NCBI RefSeq assembly: GCF_003986935.1
Contig: NZ_RJZE01000001.1
Span: 422,215-486,214 of the forward strand
Length of the DNA: 64,000 bases
Direction: 5' to 3'
Source: Paraburkholderia kururiensis JCM 10599 = LMG 19447
GTDB lineage: Bacteria > Pseudomonadota > Gammaproteobacteria > Burkholderiales > Burkholderiaceae
In this document: positions 7,953 to 17,218 of the stretch, piece after piece
How positions within the stretch are numbered: position 1 is the first letter of the stretch
How the letters are laid out: every line of letters starts with the position of its first letter
Position numbers and translations under genes: made by a program
Notes under the pieces: generated by a model
Database searches by the model: none
Told to the model about the DNA's origin: nothing
The model's input: the letters and a program-made list of their open reading frames with translations, nothing else

Positions 7953-8336
7953 GGTGTGGCCCCTGCTGGTGGCCGTTTGCGTGGCCCCCTTTTTTGTGGC
8001 CTCGTGTATGGAGTTGCCTTTCCTGTTTGTGACCCTTCGTGGCCCTAAGGACCGGTCTGTGCAGGCCTGAACCGCCCGGGCAGGCGGCTGCTTACTTCGT
8101 TTACGGCTGACGCCGCGCTTTCTGCACCCCGTGTAAACGCCCAAGGCGCGGGCCTGCTGCGCCCGCGCTCGTCGTGACCACGATTGTTCATCCGGTCGCA
8201 ATTGTGATTTCAGTCTATCGGCATAAATTTTCGATAGAGCTGCTCTAAACTCCCTTCCAACGTCGCTGCTGCCTGAAGTGCTTGAGCCACCGAACGGCGC
8301 AGCGTTTCGAAATCGAAAATCCTTTTGGAGGTTGTC
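7953..8336. other. Divergent intergenic region, diguanylate cyclase / small exported protein
   Basis: 384 bp with no supported ORF. It holds the inverted repeat described at 8214-8238. The rest is GC-rich and without a clear terminator. Confidence 0.5.
8214..8238. promoter_or_regulatory. Inverted repeat TCTATCG-N11-CGATAGA, LysR-type operator candidate
   Basis: Perfect 7-bp arms around an A/T-rich 11-bp spacer. The T-N11-A geometry is what LysR-family regulators recognise. It lies about 100 bp before the exported protein at 8337. No LysR gene is in the window, so the regulator would be distant. Confidence 0.5.
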
Positions 8337-8612
8337 ATGAAGACCAAGCTGATCGCCGCTGTACTCGTCGCTGTTTCCGCCGCTGTTGCTGCTCCCGCGT
8401 TCGCAAGCGGGTACGGCCCGGCTCCGTTCTATCGTCCCGCCGACGGCGCGCCCGCTTCGCAACGCGGACAAAGCTCGCAAACGGTGGCGTCTGAGCAAAA
8501 CGCCGTGGCCGGCGCGGCTACCGAAGCGTTCGGCGGCGTGGCGGACGGCGCGTCGCAGTCCGGCGCGCGCCACGTGGCCTCGGTTGCGAACGACGTCTAC
8601 AAGGCCCATTGA
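8337..8612 (+). CDS. Small exported protein of unknown function (91 aa)
   Basis: GGAGG precedes the ATG by five bases. Residues 1-23 form a Sec signal peptide (MKTKLIAAVLVAVSAAVAAP, cleaved after AFA). The mature part of about 68 residues is Gly/Ala/Ser/Gln-rich with no cysteines, so it is probably a free periplasmic protein. Similar short exported proteins beginning with a GYGPAP-like stretch are common in Burkholderia, and none has an assigned role that I know of. Confidence 0.7.
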   Translation: MKTKLIAAVLVAVSAAVAAPAFASGYGPAPFYRPADGAPASQRGQSSQTVASEQNAVAGAATEAFGGVADGASQSGARHVASVANDVYKAH

Positions 8613-8688
8613 TCGCTGAAGCAACAGGAGCGGGCCGCATGTGCGGCCCGCTTCGTCGAGACACGACGTTCGATCACGAGGTGATGCA

Positions 8689-9021
8689 ATGCTGCAAATT
8701 CTGGAAGGGGCCGCGGTGATTGCCGCAATGAGCCTGTACCTGATTCCTTCCATCGAAGCGGACGCGCGCGAACACGCTGACGCGTTCGCCATCACGATGG
8801 TGAATATCCTGCTGGGCTGGACGATTGTCGGCTGGTTCGCGGCCCGCGCCTGGGCGCACCGCGCAGACGACACGCAACCGCTGCTGCGCACGGCGCAACG
8901 GATTCGGAGCGCGGTGGGCCGGGTGACGAGCCAGAAGATCGTCGATCACGTGAAGCTGCGCGCGGCGCTGGAATGCCGGGACCTCACGAGGCGGCACGTT
9001 GCGACGGGGCCGTGTGCATGA
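8689..9021 (+). CDS. Superinfection-immunity-like small membrane protein (110 aa)
   Basis: The start has GAGGTGA upstream. Two membrane helices (residues 5-20 and 29-52) surround a short loop. The second carries NILLGWTIVGWFAARAWA, the GWTxxGWxxAxxWA signature of the superinfection-immunity family first seen in phage T4 Imm. In bacterial chromosomes such genes are usually unlinked to phage, as here, and their role is unknown. The next lipoprotein ORF can start within its stop codon (ATGA), which suggests translational coupling. Confidence 0.7.
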   Translation: MLQILEGAAVIAAMSLYLIPSIEADAREHADAFAITMVNILLGWTIVGWFAARAWAHRADDTQPLLRTAQRIRSAVGRVTSQKIVDHVKLRAALECRDLTRRHVATGPCA

Positions 9022-9053
9022 TGGCGGCTCGTTCTACCGGCGAGACGGGTCCC

Positions 9054-9365
9054 ATGCGTCGCCTTGCGCGATCGTTGGGACCGCTGGTCGTTTCATTGAT
9101 GGCCGCGAGTGCGGTGCTGGCGGGCTGCGCCTCCGCCACGGACGTGAGCGCGACAGACAAGCCGGGCACCTACACCGTGTCGGCCTCGGCCACGGGCGGG
9201 CGGCTTGCATGGGCACGCGCCCATGAACGCGCGGTGACCGAAGCCAACGATTACTGCGAAAGCCGCGGCATGCAGACTAGCGTGGCCTACGAGCGAACGG
9301 ACGGCATCGAAGCGTTCCAGCAGCATGGCGCGGTGCTGCGATTCGAGTGCCATCCGAAGTTCTGA
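9054..9365 (+). CDS. Small lipoprotein of unknown function
   Basis: A 103-residue lipoprotein. Its signal peptide ends in the lipobox SAVLAGC, so the mature N-terminal Cys is lipidated. The mature domain of about 75 residues holds two further Cys (NDYCESRG, FECHPKF) that probably form a disulphide. I chose the ATG giving a compact signal peptide; an upstream ATG at 9018 overlaps the previous stop codon (ATGA) and would add 12 residues. The layout TGGRLAWARAHERAVTEANDYC resembles the lipoprotein at 13502, so the two may be distant paralogues. Confidence 0.7.
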   Translation: MRRLARSLGPLVVSLMAASAVLAGCASATDVSATDKPGTYTVSASATGGRLAWARAHERAVTEANDYCESRGMQTSVAYERTDGIEAFQQHGAVLRFECHPKF

Positions 9366-9385
9366 ACGTCTGAACGGGCGCGGCC

Positions 9386-10789
9386 TCAGACCAGCCCGGT
9401 CATGTAATAGACAGCGATCACGAAGAACACCGCGAGCGTCTTGATGACCGTGACCGCGAAAATATCGCGGTACGACTCGCGGTGCGTGAGCCCTGTCACC
9501 GCGAGCAGCGTGATAACGGCGCCGTTGTGCGGCAGCGTGTCCATGCCGCCGCTGGCCATGGCCACGACGCGGTGCAGGACGTCGAGCGGAATGTGCGCGG
9601 CCTCGGCGCCCTTGATGAAGGTGTCGGACATCGCCGCGAGCGCGATGCTCATGCCGCCCGACGCCGACCCCGTGATGCCGGCCAGCGAACTCACCGAAAC
9701 CGCTGCGTTCACGAGCGGATTCGGAATGCTCTTCAGCGCGTCGCCCACCACGAGGAAGCCCGGCAGCGCGGCGATCACGCCGCCGAAGCCGTATTCGGAC
9801 GCCGTATTCATCGACGCCAGCAACGCGCCCGCCACAGCGGCCTTCGTACCCGTTGCGAAGCGGTCGCGCACGCGGTTGAACGCTGTCAGCACGACCAGCA
9901 GAATGCCCAGCAGCAGCGCGCCTTCAACGGACCAGATGGCGACGACCTGCTTGATGGTCGCCGTAACGGGCGCGTGCACGCCAGGCAATACCTCCGGCGC
10001 CACGGCGTAGGTAGCCGCGCCGTACCACTGCGGAATCAGGCGCGTGAGCGCGAAGTTCGCCACGCCCACCAGCACGAGCGGCGCGACGGCCAGCAGCGGA
10101 TGCGGCAGGCTCGCCGTCTCCACGCGCTCCGGTTCGTTCACGAGCGCCGTGCCGTAACCCTCGCCCTTGGCCATCGCGCTGCGGCGGCGCCAATCCAGAT
10201 AGGTAAGACCCACCACGATGATGAACAGCGAGCCGATCACGCCGAGCGCGGGCGCGGCCCAGGCGGTCGTCTTGAAGAACGTGGTCGGAATGATGTTCTG
10301 GATCTGCGGCGTGCCCGGCAGCGAGTCCATCGTGAACGAGAACGCGCCCAACGCGATGGCGCCCGGCATCAAACGCTTCGGAATGTTGCTCTGGCGGTAG
10401 AGTTCCGCGGCGAACGGGTACACCGCAAAGACCACGACGAAGAGCGACACGCCGCCATAGGTCAGCAACGCACACACCGCGACGATCACGGCATTGGCGC
10501 GCGAGCGGCCGATGTACCGGATGGCGGCCGCCACGATCGATTCGGAGAACCCGGACAGTTCGATCACCTTGCCGAACACGGCGCCGAGCAGAAACACGGG
10601 GAAATACAGCTTCACGAAGCCGACCATCTTCTCCATGAAGATGCCGGAGAACACAGGCGCCACGGCGGCGGGGTCGGTGAGCAGCACGGCGGCGAGAGCC
10701 GCGACGGGCGCGAAGAGAATCACGCTGTAGCCGCGGTAGGCGGCGAACATCAGAAACGCCAGAGCGGCAAGGACGATGACAAAGGACAT
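9386..10789 (-). CDS. GntP-family permease (gluconate or related organic acid symporter)
   Basis: A 467-residue protein with about 12-14 hydrophobic segments, typical in length for GntP carriers. Family landmarks are GAVFGKVIELSGF, YGGVSLFVVVFAVYPFAAELYR, the SLPGTPQIQNIIPTTFF loop, GITGSASGGMSIAL and the C-terminal SGGMDTLPHNGAVITLL. GntP proteins import gluconate or other hydroxy acids with protons. The start follows CAGGAG at ideal spacing. A sigma-54 promoter lies about 85 bp upstream, and a sigma-54 activator is transcribed divergently, so uptake is probably switched on by that activator when the substrate is present. No gluconate kinase is adjacent, which leaves the substrate open. Confidence 0.88.
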   Translation of the reverse strand: MSFVIVLAALAFLMFAAYRGYSVILFAPVAALAAVLLTDPAAVAPVFSGIFMEKMVGFVKLYFPVFLLGAVFGKVIELSGFSESIVAAAIRYIGRSRANAVIVAVCALLTYGGVSLFVVVFAVYPFAAELYRQSNIPKRLMPGAIALGAFSFTMDSLPGTPQIQNIIPTTFFKTTAWAAPALGVIGSLFIIVVGLTYLDWRRRSAMAKGEGYGTALVNEPERVETASLPHPLLAVAPLVLVGVANFALTRLIPQWYGAATYAVAPEVLPGVHAPVTATIKQVVAIWSVEGALLLGILLVVLTAFNRVRDRFATGTKAAVAGALLASMNTASEYGFGGVIAALPGFLVVGDALKSIPNPLVNAAVSVSSLAGITGSASGGMSIALAAMSDTFIKGAEAAHIPLDVLHRVVAMASGGMDTLPHNGAVITLLAVTGLTHRESYRDIFAVTVIKTLAVFFVIAVYYMTGLV

Positions 10790-10873
10790 TGAGTCTCCTG
10801 GTTGTTTTACGTGTACGCGCCGGCTTCGCGGGTGCGGTGGGGCATGTTGCGGCGCGATGAAGCGCGCCGCTGT

Positions 10874-10890
10874 ATGCAGGTTCCGTGCCT
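10874..10890 (-). promoter_or_regulatory. Sigma-54 promoter of the GntP permease gene
   Basis: On the minus strand AGGCACGGAACCTGCAT matches TGGCACG-N4-TTGCA, with GG and GC at the exact 10-base separation. It lies 85 bp before the permease ATG and opposite a sigma-54 activator gene. An imperfect inverted repeat, CGGTGCC-N10-GGTACCG, just upstream could be the activator site. Confidence 0.7.
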
Positions 10891-11155
10891 GTCGGCCTGT
10901 AAACGGTGCCGCTGGCATCGGGTACCGTCCGGGCACCCCGTCTGAGGCGGCTGTGCGGTGTTTGGCACAGCGAGCCGCCCGTCACGTCGAGCGGCGAGTC
11001 ACATCCGCTGGCCGTACCAGGCTGTCTCCATAGAGAGACGCCGCGGAGCATACGCGGGCCACAGATTACACCGATATCCGTGTATTTACGGGCTTGCTGC
11101 CTGTCTCCGCTGCGGGATACGATTTTCTCGAACTGGAGACAACGGGACATCCAGC

Positions 11156-12685
11156 ATGCCGGGAGACGCTGACAGCATGATGAACGACTGGGCTGGCCTG
11201 CCCGCCACCTACGGCGATGTGTTGCGCCGCGCCATGGATTCGCTTTTCCGCACCTTCGAAAACTTCAGCGAAGGCACGTTCATCGTGGATGCCGACGCGC
11301 GCGTCGTGTGGATCAACAAGCGCTACGCCGCGCGCTTCGGTTTTGCGGACCCGCAGCAGGCCATCGGCCTCGACTGCGAGACCGTGATTCCCAACAGCCT
11401 CATGCGCGAGGTCGTGAACACGGGCAAACCGATTCTGCTCGACATCCTCGAGACGGACCGCGAACCGCTCGTCGTCACGCGTCTGCCGCTGAAGGACGAT
11501 GCGGGCACGACCATCGGCGCCGTGGGTTTTGCGCTCTTCGACGAACTCAAGGCGCTCACGCCGCTCTTTTCCCACTATTCGAGGGTCCAGCAGGAGTTGA
11601 TCGCGACGCGCCAGTCGCTCGCCCAGGCGCGGCGTGCCAAGTACACGTTCGCGAGCTTTGTCGGCACGAGCCCCGCGAGCCTCGAGGTGAAGCGTCAGGC
11701 GAGGCGGGCGGCGCAGGTCGACTCGCCGGTTCTGCTGCTGGGCGAGACCGGCACGGGCAAGGAACTGCTTGCGCATGCCATTCACGGCGCGTCGTCGCGC
11801 GCCGACAAGCCGCTCGTCACGGTAAATGTGGCCGCCATTCCGGACACGCTGCTCGAAGTCGAATTCTTCGGCGCGGCGCCGGGCGCGTACACCGGCGCGG
11901 ATCGAAAGGGCCGCGTCGGCAAGTTCGAGCTTGCCGACGGCGGCACGCTGTTTCTCGACGAGATCGGCGACATGCCGTTGGCGCTGCAAGGCAAGCTGCT
12001 GCGCGTGCTGCAGGACCGCGAGTTCGAACCGCTCGGCTCGAATCGCATCGTGCGCGCGGACGTGCGGATCATCGCGGCGACTTCTGCCGACTTGCCCGCG
12101 CTCGTCACGGCCGGACGCTTTCGCGCCGATCTCTTCTATCGCCTCAACGTGCTGACCATCCATGCGCCGCCGCTGCGCGAACGGTTGTCGGATATCGAGT
12201 CGCTCGCTTACGCGATTCTGGAGGACCTTTCCACGGCGGGGCGCGGCGGTCATTTCGAACTGCAGGAGGACGCGTTGCGGCTGTTGTGCTCGCACGCGTG
12301 GCCCGGTAACGTGCGCGAGTTGCGCAACACGCTGGAGCGGGCGGTGATGCTGTCGGACAGCGAGCGCATCGATGCGCGGGCGCTCGCGCCGTTCATCGCC
12401 GTGGCCGGCGCTTCGCATGGCGCGAGCGCCGCGCCGGCCGCCGCGGCTAATGTGGCGGCTGGCGGTCGCGATGCTGCCGCCGCAACGGCAACGGCAACGG
12501 CCGCGGCCGCGGCCGAAGCGCCCGCCCAGCCGTCATGGGCCGACGCGATGGCGACTTTCGAGAAGCGCTTTCTGGGCGAGGCGCTTGAGGCATGCGACGG
12601 ACACGTCGCGGCCGCGGCCGCGCGTATCGGCATGGGACGCGCGACGCTTTACAAGAAGATTGCGGCATACGGCATCGAGGTGTGA
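11156..12685 (+). CDS. Sigma-54-dependent transcriptional activator with PAS domain
   Basis: About 509 residues. A PAS sensor (residues 30-135, [23 protein letters not shown]) is followed by an AAA+ domain with Walker A GETGTGKE (196-203), the sigma-54 contact loop GAYTGA (243-248, Tyr for the usual Phe) and Walker [14 protein letters not shown]. An Ala/Thr-rich linker follows, then a Fis-type helix-turn-helix ([20 protein letters not shown]). It belongs to the PrpR/RocR-like group with its own ligand sensor and no receiver domain. It is divergent from the GntP gene and its sigma-54 promoter, so that permease is its likely target. An alternative start is the ATG pair at 11177. Confidence 0.9.
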   Translation: MPGDADSMMNDWAGLPATYGDVLRRAMDSLFRTFENFSEGTFIVDADARVVWINKRYAARFGFADPQQAIGLDCETVIPNSLMREVVNTGKPILLDILETDREPLVVTRLPLKDDAGTTIGAVGFALFDELKALTPLFSHYSRVQQELIATRQSLAQARRAKYTFASFVGTSPASLEVKRQARRAAQVDSPVLLLGETGTGKELLAHAIHGASSRADKPLVTVNVAAIPDTLLEVEFFGAAPGAYTGADRKGRVGKFELADGGTLFLDEIGDMPLALQGKLLRVLQDREFEPLGSNRIVRADVRIIAATSADLPALVTAGRFRADLFYRLNVLTIHAPPLRERLSDIESLAYAILEDLSTAGRGGHFELQEDALRLLCSHAWPGNVRELRNTLERAVMLSDSERIDARALAPFIAVAGASHGASAAPAAAANVAAGGRDAAAATATATAAAAAEAPAQPSWADAMATFEKRFLGEALEACDGHVAAAAARIGMGRATLYKKIAAYGIEV

Positions 12686-12721
12686 CCGGCGGCGTTTCCT
12701 TGCCGCCATCGGGAGACAGCG

Positions 12722-13426
12722 ATGAGGCGAGCAGCGGCGTTGCAACGAAATGGGCAAGCGAGCGCGATTGAGCGATCCGGAGCGAGATCTCATGCGCGGC
12801 ATCGACGATCGGGCGCGGTGGCGAACGCAATAGCCAAACCTATGCTCGCGGCGGCGATCGTTGCGAGCATGCTGTGGGCGGCGTCTGCCGCGGTTGCTCA
12901 GGTGCCCCCTCAGACGCCTGCCGCTATTTCCAGCGTTTCGGCGGGACCGGCTGCCTCCGACGCGTCCGCTTCGTCGGCACCGTCCATCACCGAGCGCAAG
13001 AACTGGTACAACGATCCATTCTTCGCGCTCTCCCAGGACGTGCGTGGTTGCCCTCTGCCGCTTGGTCCGCTCATGACCAAAGCGGAGGCCGAAGACGACG
13101 CGCACTACCGCGTAGAACGCGGCACGACGTGCTGGCTTGCCCATAAGTGCACGAAGCCCAACTCCTATCTCTACGACGCGCCCATTGCCGACGCGGTTCG
13201 CGCTTATTTCAAGGGCTCCGCGGCCCATTCGCTGGCGGGCACGAGCGTCTGGATCACTGTGCAGCGGCGCTTCGTGTACGCGGAGGGTTGCGCCCCAGCA
13301 TCGTTCGACCGGCAAACGCTACAGCGCGAGCTCGAGGCCATACCGGACGTCGAACAGGTCTTCATGCGCGTGACCGATACCCCGAATGGCCCGCTGCCGT
13401 ACAAAACCCTGGCGGCGCCCGAATGA
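12722..13426 (+). CDS. Exported protein, possible BON-like C-terminal domain
   Basis: A 234-residue protein; GGGAGA precedes the ATG. After an unusually long basic N-terminal stretch, residues 41-60 form a signal core (MLAAAIVASMLWAASAAVAQ). A Pro/Ala/Ser linker leads to a domain with four Cys (RGCPL, TCWLAHKC, EGCAP), probably periplasmic disulphides. The last 80 residues (SVWITVQRRFVYAEGCAP ... IPDVEQVFMRV) have the beta-alpha-beta look of a BON domain, but the match is weak. It lies 36 bp after the sigma-54 activator on the same strand, so they may be co-transcribed. An internal ATG at 12842 is an alternative start. Confidence 0.6.
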   Translation: MRRAAALQRNGQASAIERSGARSHARHRRSGAVANAIAKPMLAAAIVASMLWAASAAVAQVPPQTPAAISSVSAGPAASDASASSAPSITERKNWYNDPFFALSQDVRGCPLPLGPLMTKAEAEDDAHYRVERGTTCWLAHKCTKPNSYLYDAPIADAVRAYFKGSAAHSLAGTSVWITVQRRFVYAEGCAPASFDRQTLQRELEAIPDVEQVFMRVTDTPNGPLPYKTLAAPE

Positions 13427-13501
13427 TGCGGTGCAGTGCGCGCGGGGCACAACGTGGCAAAATCTGCGTCGAATAACAACGAGCAGACCGGGGTCTGACA
13501 T

Positions 13502-13804
13502 ATGGCACGCAATCGTTCGTTTTGCCCAAGCTGGATCAAGAGAAAGCCCACTGCAAGGATTGGCGCATTGGCAACTGCCGCGGCGCTGAGCACCCTTGCC
13601 CTGCTTGCCGGGTGCAGCAGCGGTCCGCCGCTTTTCCTCTCGGACGGCCGGCCCACCACGCAGGTGGACTGCTCGGGCACGGGTACCTGGGACTCGTGCG
13701 AGCAGCAGGCCCGCGCCCGCTGCGGTGGCGGCGCGTTCGACGCGTTGGGCCGCTCCATCGAAGGCCAAACGCGCACGCTCGTATTCGCCTGCCAGGCGAA
13801 ATAG
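13502..13804 (+). CDS. Small lipoprotein of unknown function
   Basis: A 100-residue lipoprotein with signal peptide and lipobox ALLAGC (Cys near residue 37). The mature part has four further Cys (QVDCSG, DSCEQQ, ARCGGG, VFACQ) spaced for two disulphides. It is similar in plan to the lipoprotein at 9054. The role is unknown. It is convergent with the LuxR-type regulator gene. Confidence 0.65.
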   Translation: MARNRSFCPSWIKRKPTARIGALATAAALSTLALLAGCSSGPPLFLSDGRPTTQVDCSGTGTWDSCEQQARARCGGGAFDALGRSIEGQTRTLVFACQAK

Positions 13805-13901
13805 CGCGCTTCGCTTCAGCCTCTTCAGCGTTTCAGTTCAGAGCTTCCGGTCAACGCTTCGGGCCATGACGTCGGTTCGGAGCGTCGTATCAAAGCTTTC
13901 G

Positions 13902-15194
13902 TCATAGTTTCCAGTCACGCGCGGCCTGCACGTACCCGACCGCGCTTGCGCCCGGCAGATGGAGCAGCAGCCGGACGAGATCCGGTTGGCGATTCGTGCC
14001 CGTCTTCTGGTAGATGGACTGCATCTGCTTGCGCACCGTGTCGGGCTGCACGCCCACGCGCGTGGCGATGTCCTTGGGCGTCAGGCCGTCGGCGAGCAGG
14101 TGCGCGATGCGGCTTTCCGCGGGCGTCAGATCGAAGGCGGCGGCGAGCAGATCTTCGTCGACAGGGGGCGCCGAGCGAGGGTGATAGAAGATCAGCATCG
14201 CGATGGTGCGCAGCCCGAAGGTGGCCGACACCTCGCCCGGCACGATCAGGTTGTAGAAGACGTAGAGCATGTCGCTGCTGTCGGCGCCCGGCTCCACGGC
14301 GGGCAGGCCACTGTTGGCGGCGTCCGTGCCGCCCTGGCTCGTCATGGCGCCGTGGCCGTGGCCCTGGCGTCTTGCCGGCGGCGCCGCTTCGCCGGGAATG
14401 CGCATGACGCGATAGTGGGCGGCGTCTTCATAGGCGCGCGGCTCACCGCTGCGCACGCGCCTTTCGGTTTCCGCGCAATCTTCCAGAAAGCGGCTATAGA
14501 ACGGTTCGGGCAGCACGATACGCCGGCCGGCAATGCGCACGAGGGACGTGCTTTGCAGCAGGTGCTGCGCCGGTTCGTTGTGGCGCAGGAGTTCGCCTTC
14601 CGTGGAAGTCAATATGACGGGCTGCCTCGACCGGTTGACGAAAGCGTGCCCCACGAGCGCGTCGGTCGAAAACACATAGCGCTGGGCCTGCAATTGCGCT
14701 GCCCGCTCCAAATGCGGCGTGAGCCGTTCGAGAAATGCCGCCATTGCAGGAGGAAAGGGTCCCTGCGCGGCTGTACGAAGACACGCGAAAATGACAGTTA
14801 CCGTTTCATTTTCCAGGATTTTGCAAGCAGAGACATAGCGCCGTCCCACCGGAATCACGAATTCCTGAAAAAACCGGTTTTGCTGCACGAATACATCGTC
14901 AAAATGTTGATGACAATGGAACCATTTGCCGACCGGATACGACCAGAACAGTTCGAGTCTTGGATCGATTCGGTGATATCGCTGGATATATAGGATTTCA
15001 CCGGCAGGCGGCAAGTTAAATCCGTCGCTGAATGACAGTGCCTGATGGCGTTTGTCAAATGCGAGCACGTGGATAGTGGTCGCGTCAACGAACGCAGCAA
15101 GCTGCGCGTAAAACGCCTGCCAGGCCTGTGGATGGCCTACGGTGTCATAAATCCGGTGCAGCAGGCGATCATATTCAACCTCGCTTGGCTCCAC
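13902..15194 (-). CDS. LuxR-family transcriptional regulator
   Basis: A 430-residue protein starting at a GTG with GGGGGAACC upstream. The C-terminal 65 residues form a LuxR/FixJ helix-turn-helix (FDLTPAESRIAHLLADGLTPKDIATRVGVQPDTVRKQMQSIYQKTGTNRQ). The first 340 residues are a large sensor region without transmembrane helices and without the conserved autoinducer-binding residues of LasR/LuxR; its N-terminus has a PAS/GAF feel. This long LuxR type is common in Burkholderia, and ligands are mostly unknown. It has no obvious operon partner. Confidence 0.85.
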   Translation of the reverse strand: MEPSEVEYDRLLHRIYDTVGHPQAWQAFYAQLAAFVDATTIHVLAFDKRHQALSFSDGFNLPPAGEILYIQRYHRIDPRLELFWSYPVGKWFHCHQHFDDVFVQQNRFFQEFVIPVGRRYVSACKILENETVTVIFACLRTAAQGPFPPAMAAFLERLTPHLERAAQLQAQRYVFSTDALVGHAFVNRSRQPVILTSTEGELLRHNEPAQHLLQSTSLVRIAGRRIVLPEPFYSRFLEDCAETERRVRSGEPRAYEDAAHYRVMRIPGEAAPPARRQGHGHGAMTSQGGTDAANSGLPAVEPGADSSDMLYVFYNLIVPGEVSATFGLRTIAMLIFYHPRSAPPVDEDLLAAAFDLTPAESRIAHLLADGLTPKDIATRVGVQPDTVRKQMQSIYQKTGTNRQPDLVRLLLHLPGASAVGYVQAARDWKL

Positions 15195-15560
15195 GGTTCC
15201 CCCGATGTTGATGGCGGTCCGGCGAACACGTGCATTCCGTGCTGCTCATATTTTCCCCAAATGAGGAATATACAAGGAAATTACCGCCCGTTAATCTCTC
15301 CGCTCCTTTCCGCACATTTCCCGGCCAGTTTGGCGGAGAAAACGAGAATTTCGGTGCGGAGGCCAACGTTTGTCGCGGGGGCGCCGTTTTATAGTGGCTT
15401 ACACGTGCGCCGGCAAACACAGAGAGGGCAGGTTTTTCCGCATCGCAGTTGCGGCTAAGGACAAAACGGCACAGTTTTCCGCTACGAGGGCACGGCCGAA
15501 ACCTCACGAACGCACGTGAGCGTGTGTGCAGCGGTCTTGATTGCAATTCCGGGGAAAGCA
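15195..15560. other. Divergent intergenic region, LuxR-type regulator / 66-aa protein
   Basis: 366 bp with no supported ORF and lower GC than its neighbours. It contains a perfect inverted repeat CTCACG-AACGCA-CGTGAG at 15503-15520, about 40 bp before the small gene at 15561, which could be an operator. Confidence 0.4.
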
Positions 15561-15761
15561 ATGAATCACCATCAACTCGAAAAAGACATTGAGCATCTGG
15601 AGCAAGTCATCGCAAGAATCTCGGCGGAAGACCGTATTCCGCTGTCCTACTGGCGCAATCGTCTCGCGCGGGTGCAGTCGGCCGATCTCGTGCCGTCGCA
15701 GGCGAGCCGCATCCGGCGGCTGAACGAGGCGCTGCAGGCGCTGGAAGCACGAACCAAATAG
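15561..15761 (+). CDS. Small acidic/basic helical protein of unknown function (66 aa)
   Basis: GGGGAAAGC precedes the ATG. The whole product (MNHHQLEKDIEHLEQVIARI ... LNEALQALEARTK) is predicted helical with heptad-like Leu/Ile spacing. It has no signal peptide and no cysteine. It is probably a small cytoplasmic coiled-coil protein. I do not recognise its family. Confidence 0.6.
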   Translation: MNHHQLEKDIEHLEQVIARISAEDRIPLSYWRNRLARVQSADLVPSQASRIRRLNEALQALEARTK

Positions 15762-15886
15762 GCCGGCACGCCGCGCACCTGTGCCACCTGCGCGGCGTTG
15801 AAGACTGCACGGCCGACAAGCATCGCAGCCATACTGAAGAAAATGCCGGCCTTGGGCCGGGCGACTGGAACACTCAGGGGGCCTCG

Positions 15887-17086
15887 ATGAGACGAGCAGG
15901 ATTTTCCGCTGCGCGACTGGAAAAACTCGGCACGGTCATGCAGGGCTACGTCGACCGGGGCGACGTGGCCGGTGTCGTCACGCTCGCATGGCGGCATGGA
16001 GAAACCGCGTGGTTCGACGCGCGCGGCTCACGCGACGAATCGTCGCAGGCGCCCATGGAGCACAGCACGCTGTTTCGTATCGCGTCGATGACGAAGCCGG
16101 TCGCGAGCGCGGCCGTGATGATGCTCGCGGAAGAAGACCGGCTCGCGCTCGACGATCCGGTGTCGCGCTGGCTGCCCGAACTCGCGTCGCCCCAGGTGTT
16201 GCGCGATCCCGCGGGCCCGCTCGACAACACCGAACCGGCGCGCACGCCGGTCACCGTGCTGGACCTGCTCACGCACCGGGCGGGCTACGCCTATCACTTC
16301 ACGTCGATGGGGCCGCTTTCCGAGGCCTACAAGACGCTCTTCGATCGCCGCGATGCCTTCGCGAATGCCGATGCATGGCTTGCCGAGGCCGCGCGGCTGC
16401 CGCTGATCTTTCATCCCGGCACGCGCTGGAACTACAGCATCGCCACAGACATTCTCGGGGTACTGATCGAGCGCGTGAGCGGCACGACGCTGGAGGCATT
16501 CCTGCGCGAACGCATCTTCGTGCCGCTCGGCATGCGCGATACCTCGTTCTGGGTGCACGAGACGCAGCTGCCGCGCCTTGCCACGGCTTACGGCGTCACG
16601 CCGGGCACGATGCGGCGCGTCGTTGAAGATCATCCGTCGCGCAGCCGCTGGGCCAACCCCGCGCGCTTTCAAAGCGCCGGCGGTGGGCTCGTTTCGACGG
16701 CGCAGGACTATCTGATGTTTGCGCGCATGCTGCTGGACCGCGGCCGTGTGGACGACATTCGTCTGCTCTCGCATCGCTCCGTGGACCTGATGCGCTCGAA
16801 CTTCCTCACGCGCGACCAGCGTCGTATTCCCGCATTCGGGCACGTGCATTGGGCCGGCCAGGGGTTCGGGCTGGGCCTCGCTGTCGTGGACGATCCGGCT
16901 CAGCAGTTGCCGCTCGGTTATCGCTCCACGGGCTCTTTCGGCTGGCCTGGCGCTTATGGCACCAGCTGGTTTGCCGATCCCGTGGAGAACATGATCGGCG
17001 TGATGCTGATTCAGTTGCGCACGGTCGAACCGTTTCCCATGGCCGCCGACTTCGAACGCCGCCTTTACGACGCAATCGACGATTGA
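15887..17086 (+). CDS. Serine hydrolase, beta-lactamase/EstB (family VIII esterase) type
   Basis: A 399-residue protein of the class-C beta-lactamase-like family. The nucleophile motif SxxK is SMTK (Ser67/Lys70), and the second motif has Tyr183 in WNYSIATDILG. The third region is near GFGLGLAVV / GSFGWPGAYGT. There is no signal peptide, which favours a cytoplasmic esterase or amidase over a periplasmic lactamase. Length is normal for the family. The substrate cannot be told from sequence. Confidence 0.85.
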   Translation: MRRAGFSAARLEKLGTVMQGYVDRGDVAGVVTLAWRHGETAWFDARGSRDESSQAPMEHSTLFRIASMTKPVASAAVMMLAEEDRLALDDPVSRWLPELASPQVLRDPAGPLDNTEPARTPVTVLDLLTHRAGYAYHFTSMGPLSEAYKTLFDRRDAFANADAWLAEAARLPLIFHPGTRWNYSIATDILGVLIERVSGTTLEAFLRERIFVPLGMRDTSFWVHETQLPRLATAYGVTPGTMRRVVEDHPSRSRWANPARFQSAGGGLVSTAQDYLMFARMLLDRGRVDDIRLLSHRSVDLMRSNFLTRDQRRIPAFGHVHWAGQGFGLGLAVVDDPAQQLPLGYRSTGSFGWPGAYGTSWFADPVENMIGVMLIQLRTVEPFPMAADFERRLYDAIDD

Positions 17087-17218
17087 CGCGCGTTCTACCG
17101 CATGCCAATTGGTGGCTTAGCGGCGCTTAATCGTTTACGATCCGGTCCATGCCGCTTTATGGCGTACATTTGTGCGACGCATCGCGGCACTTACCTTGCA
17201 GACCGGAGATAAATGCTC

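Noticed and set aside
8337..8612. DUF4148 assignment for the small exported protein
   Set aside because: It lacks the TRAQVRAEL-type motif of DUF4148; only the signal peptide is similar.
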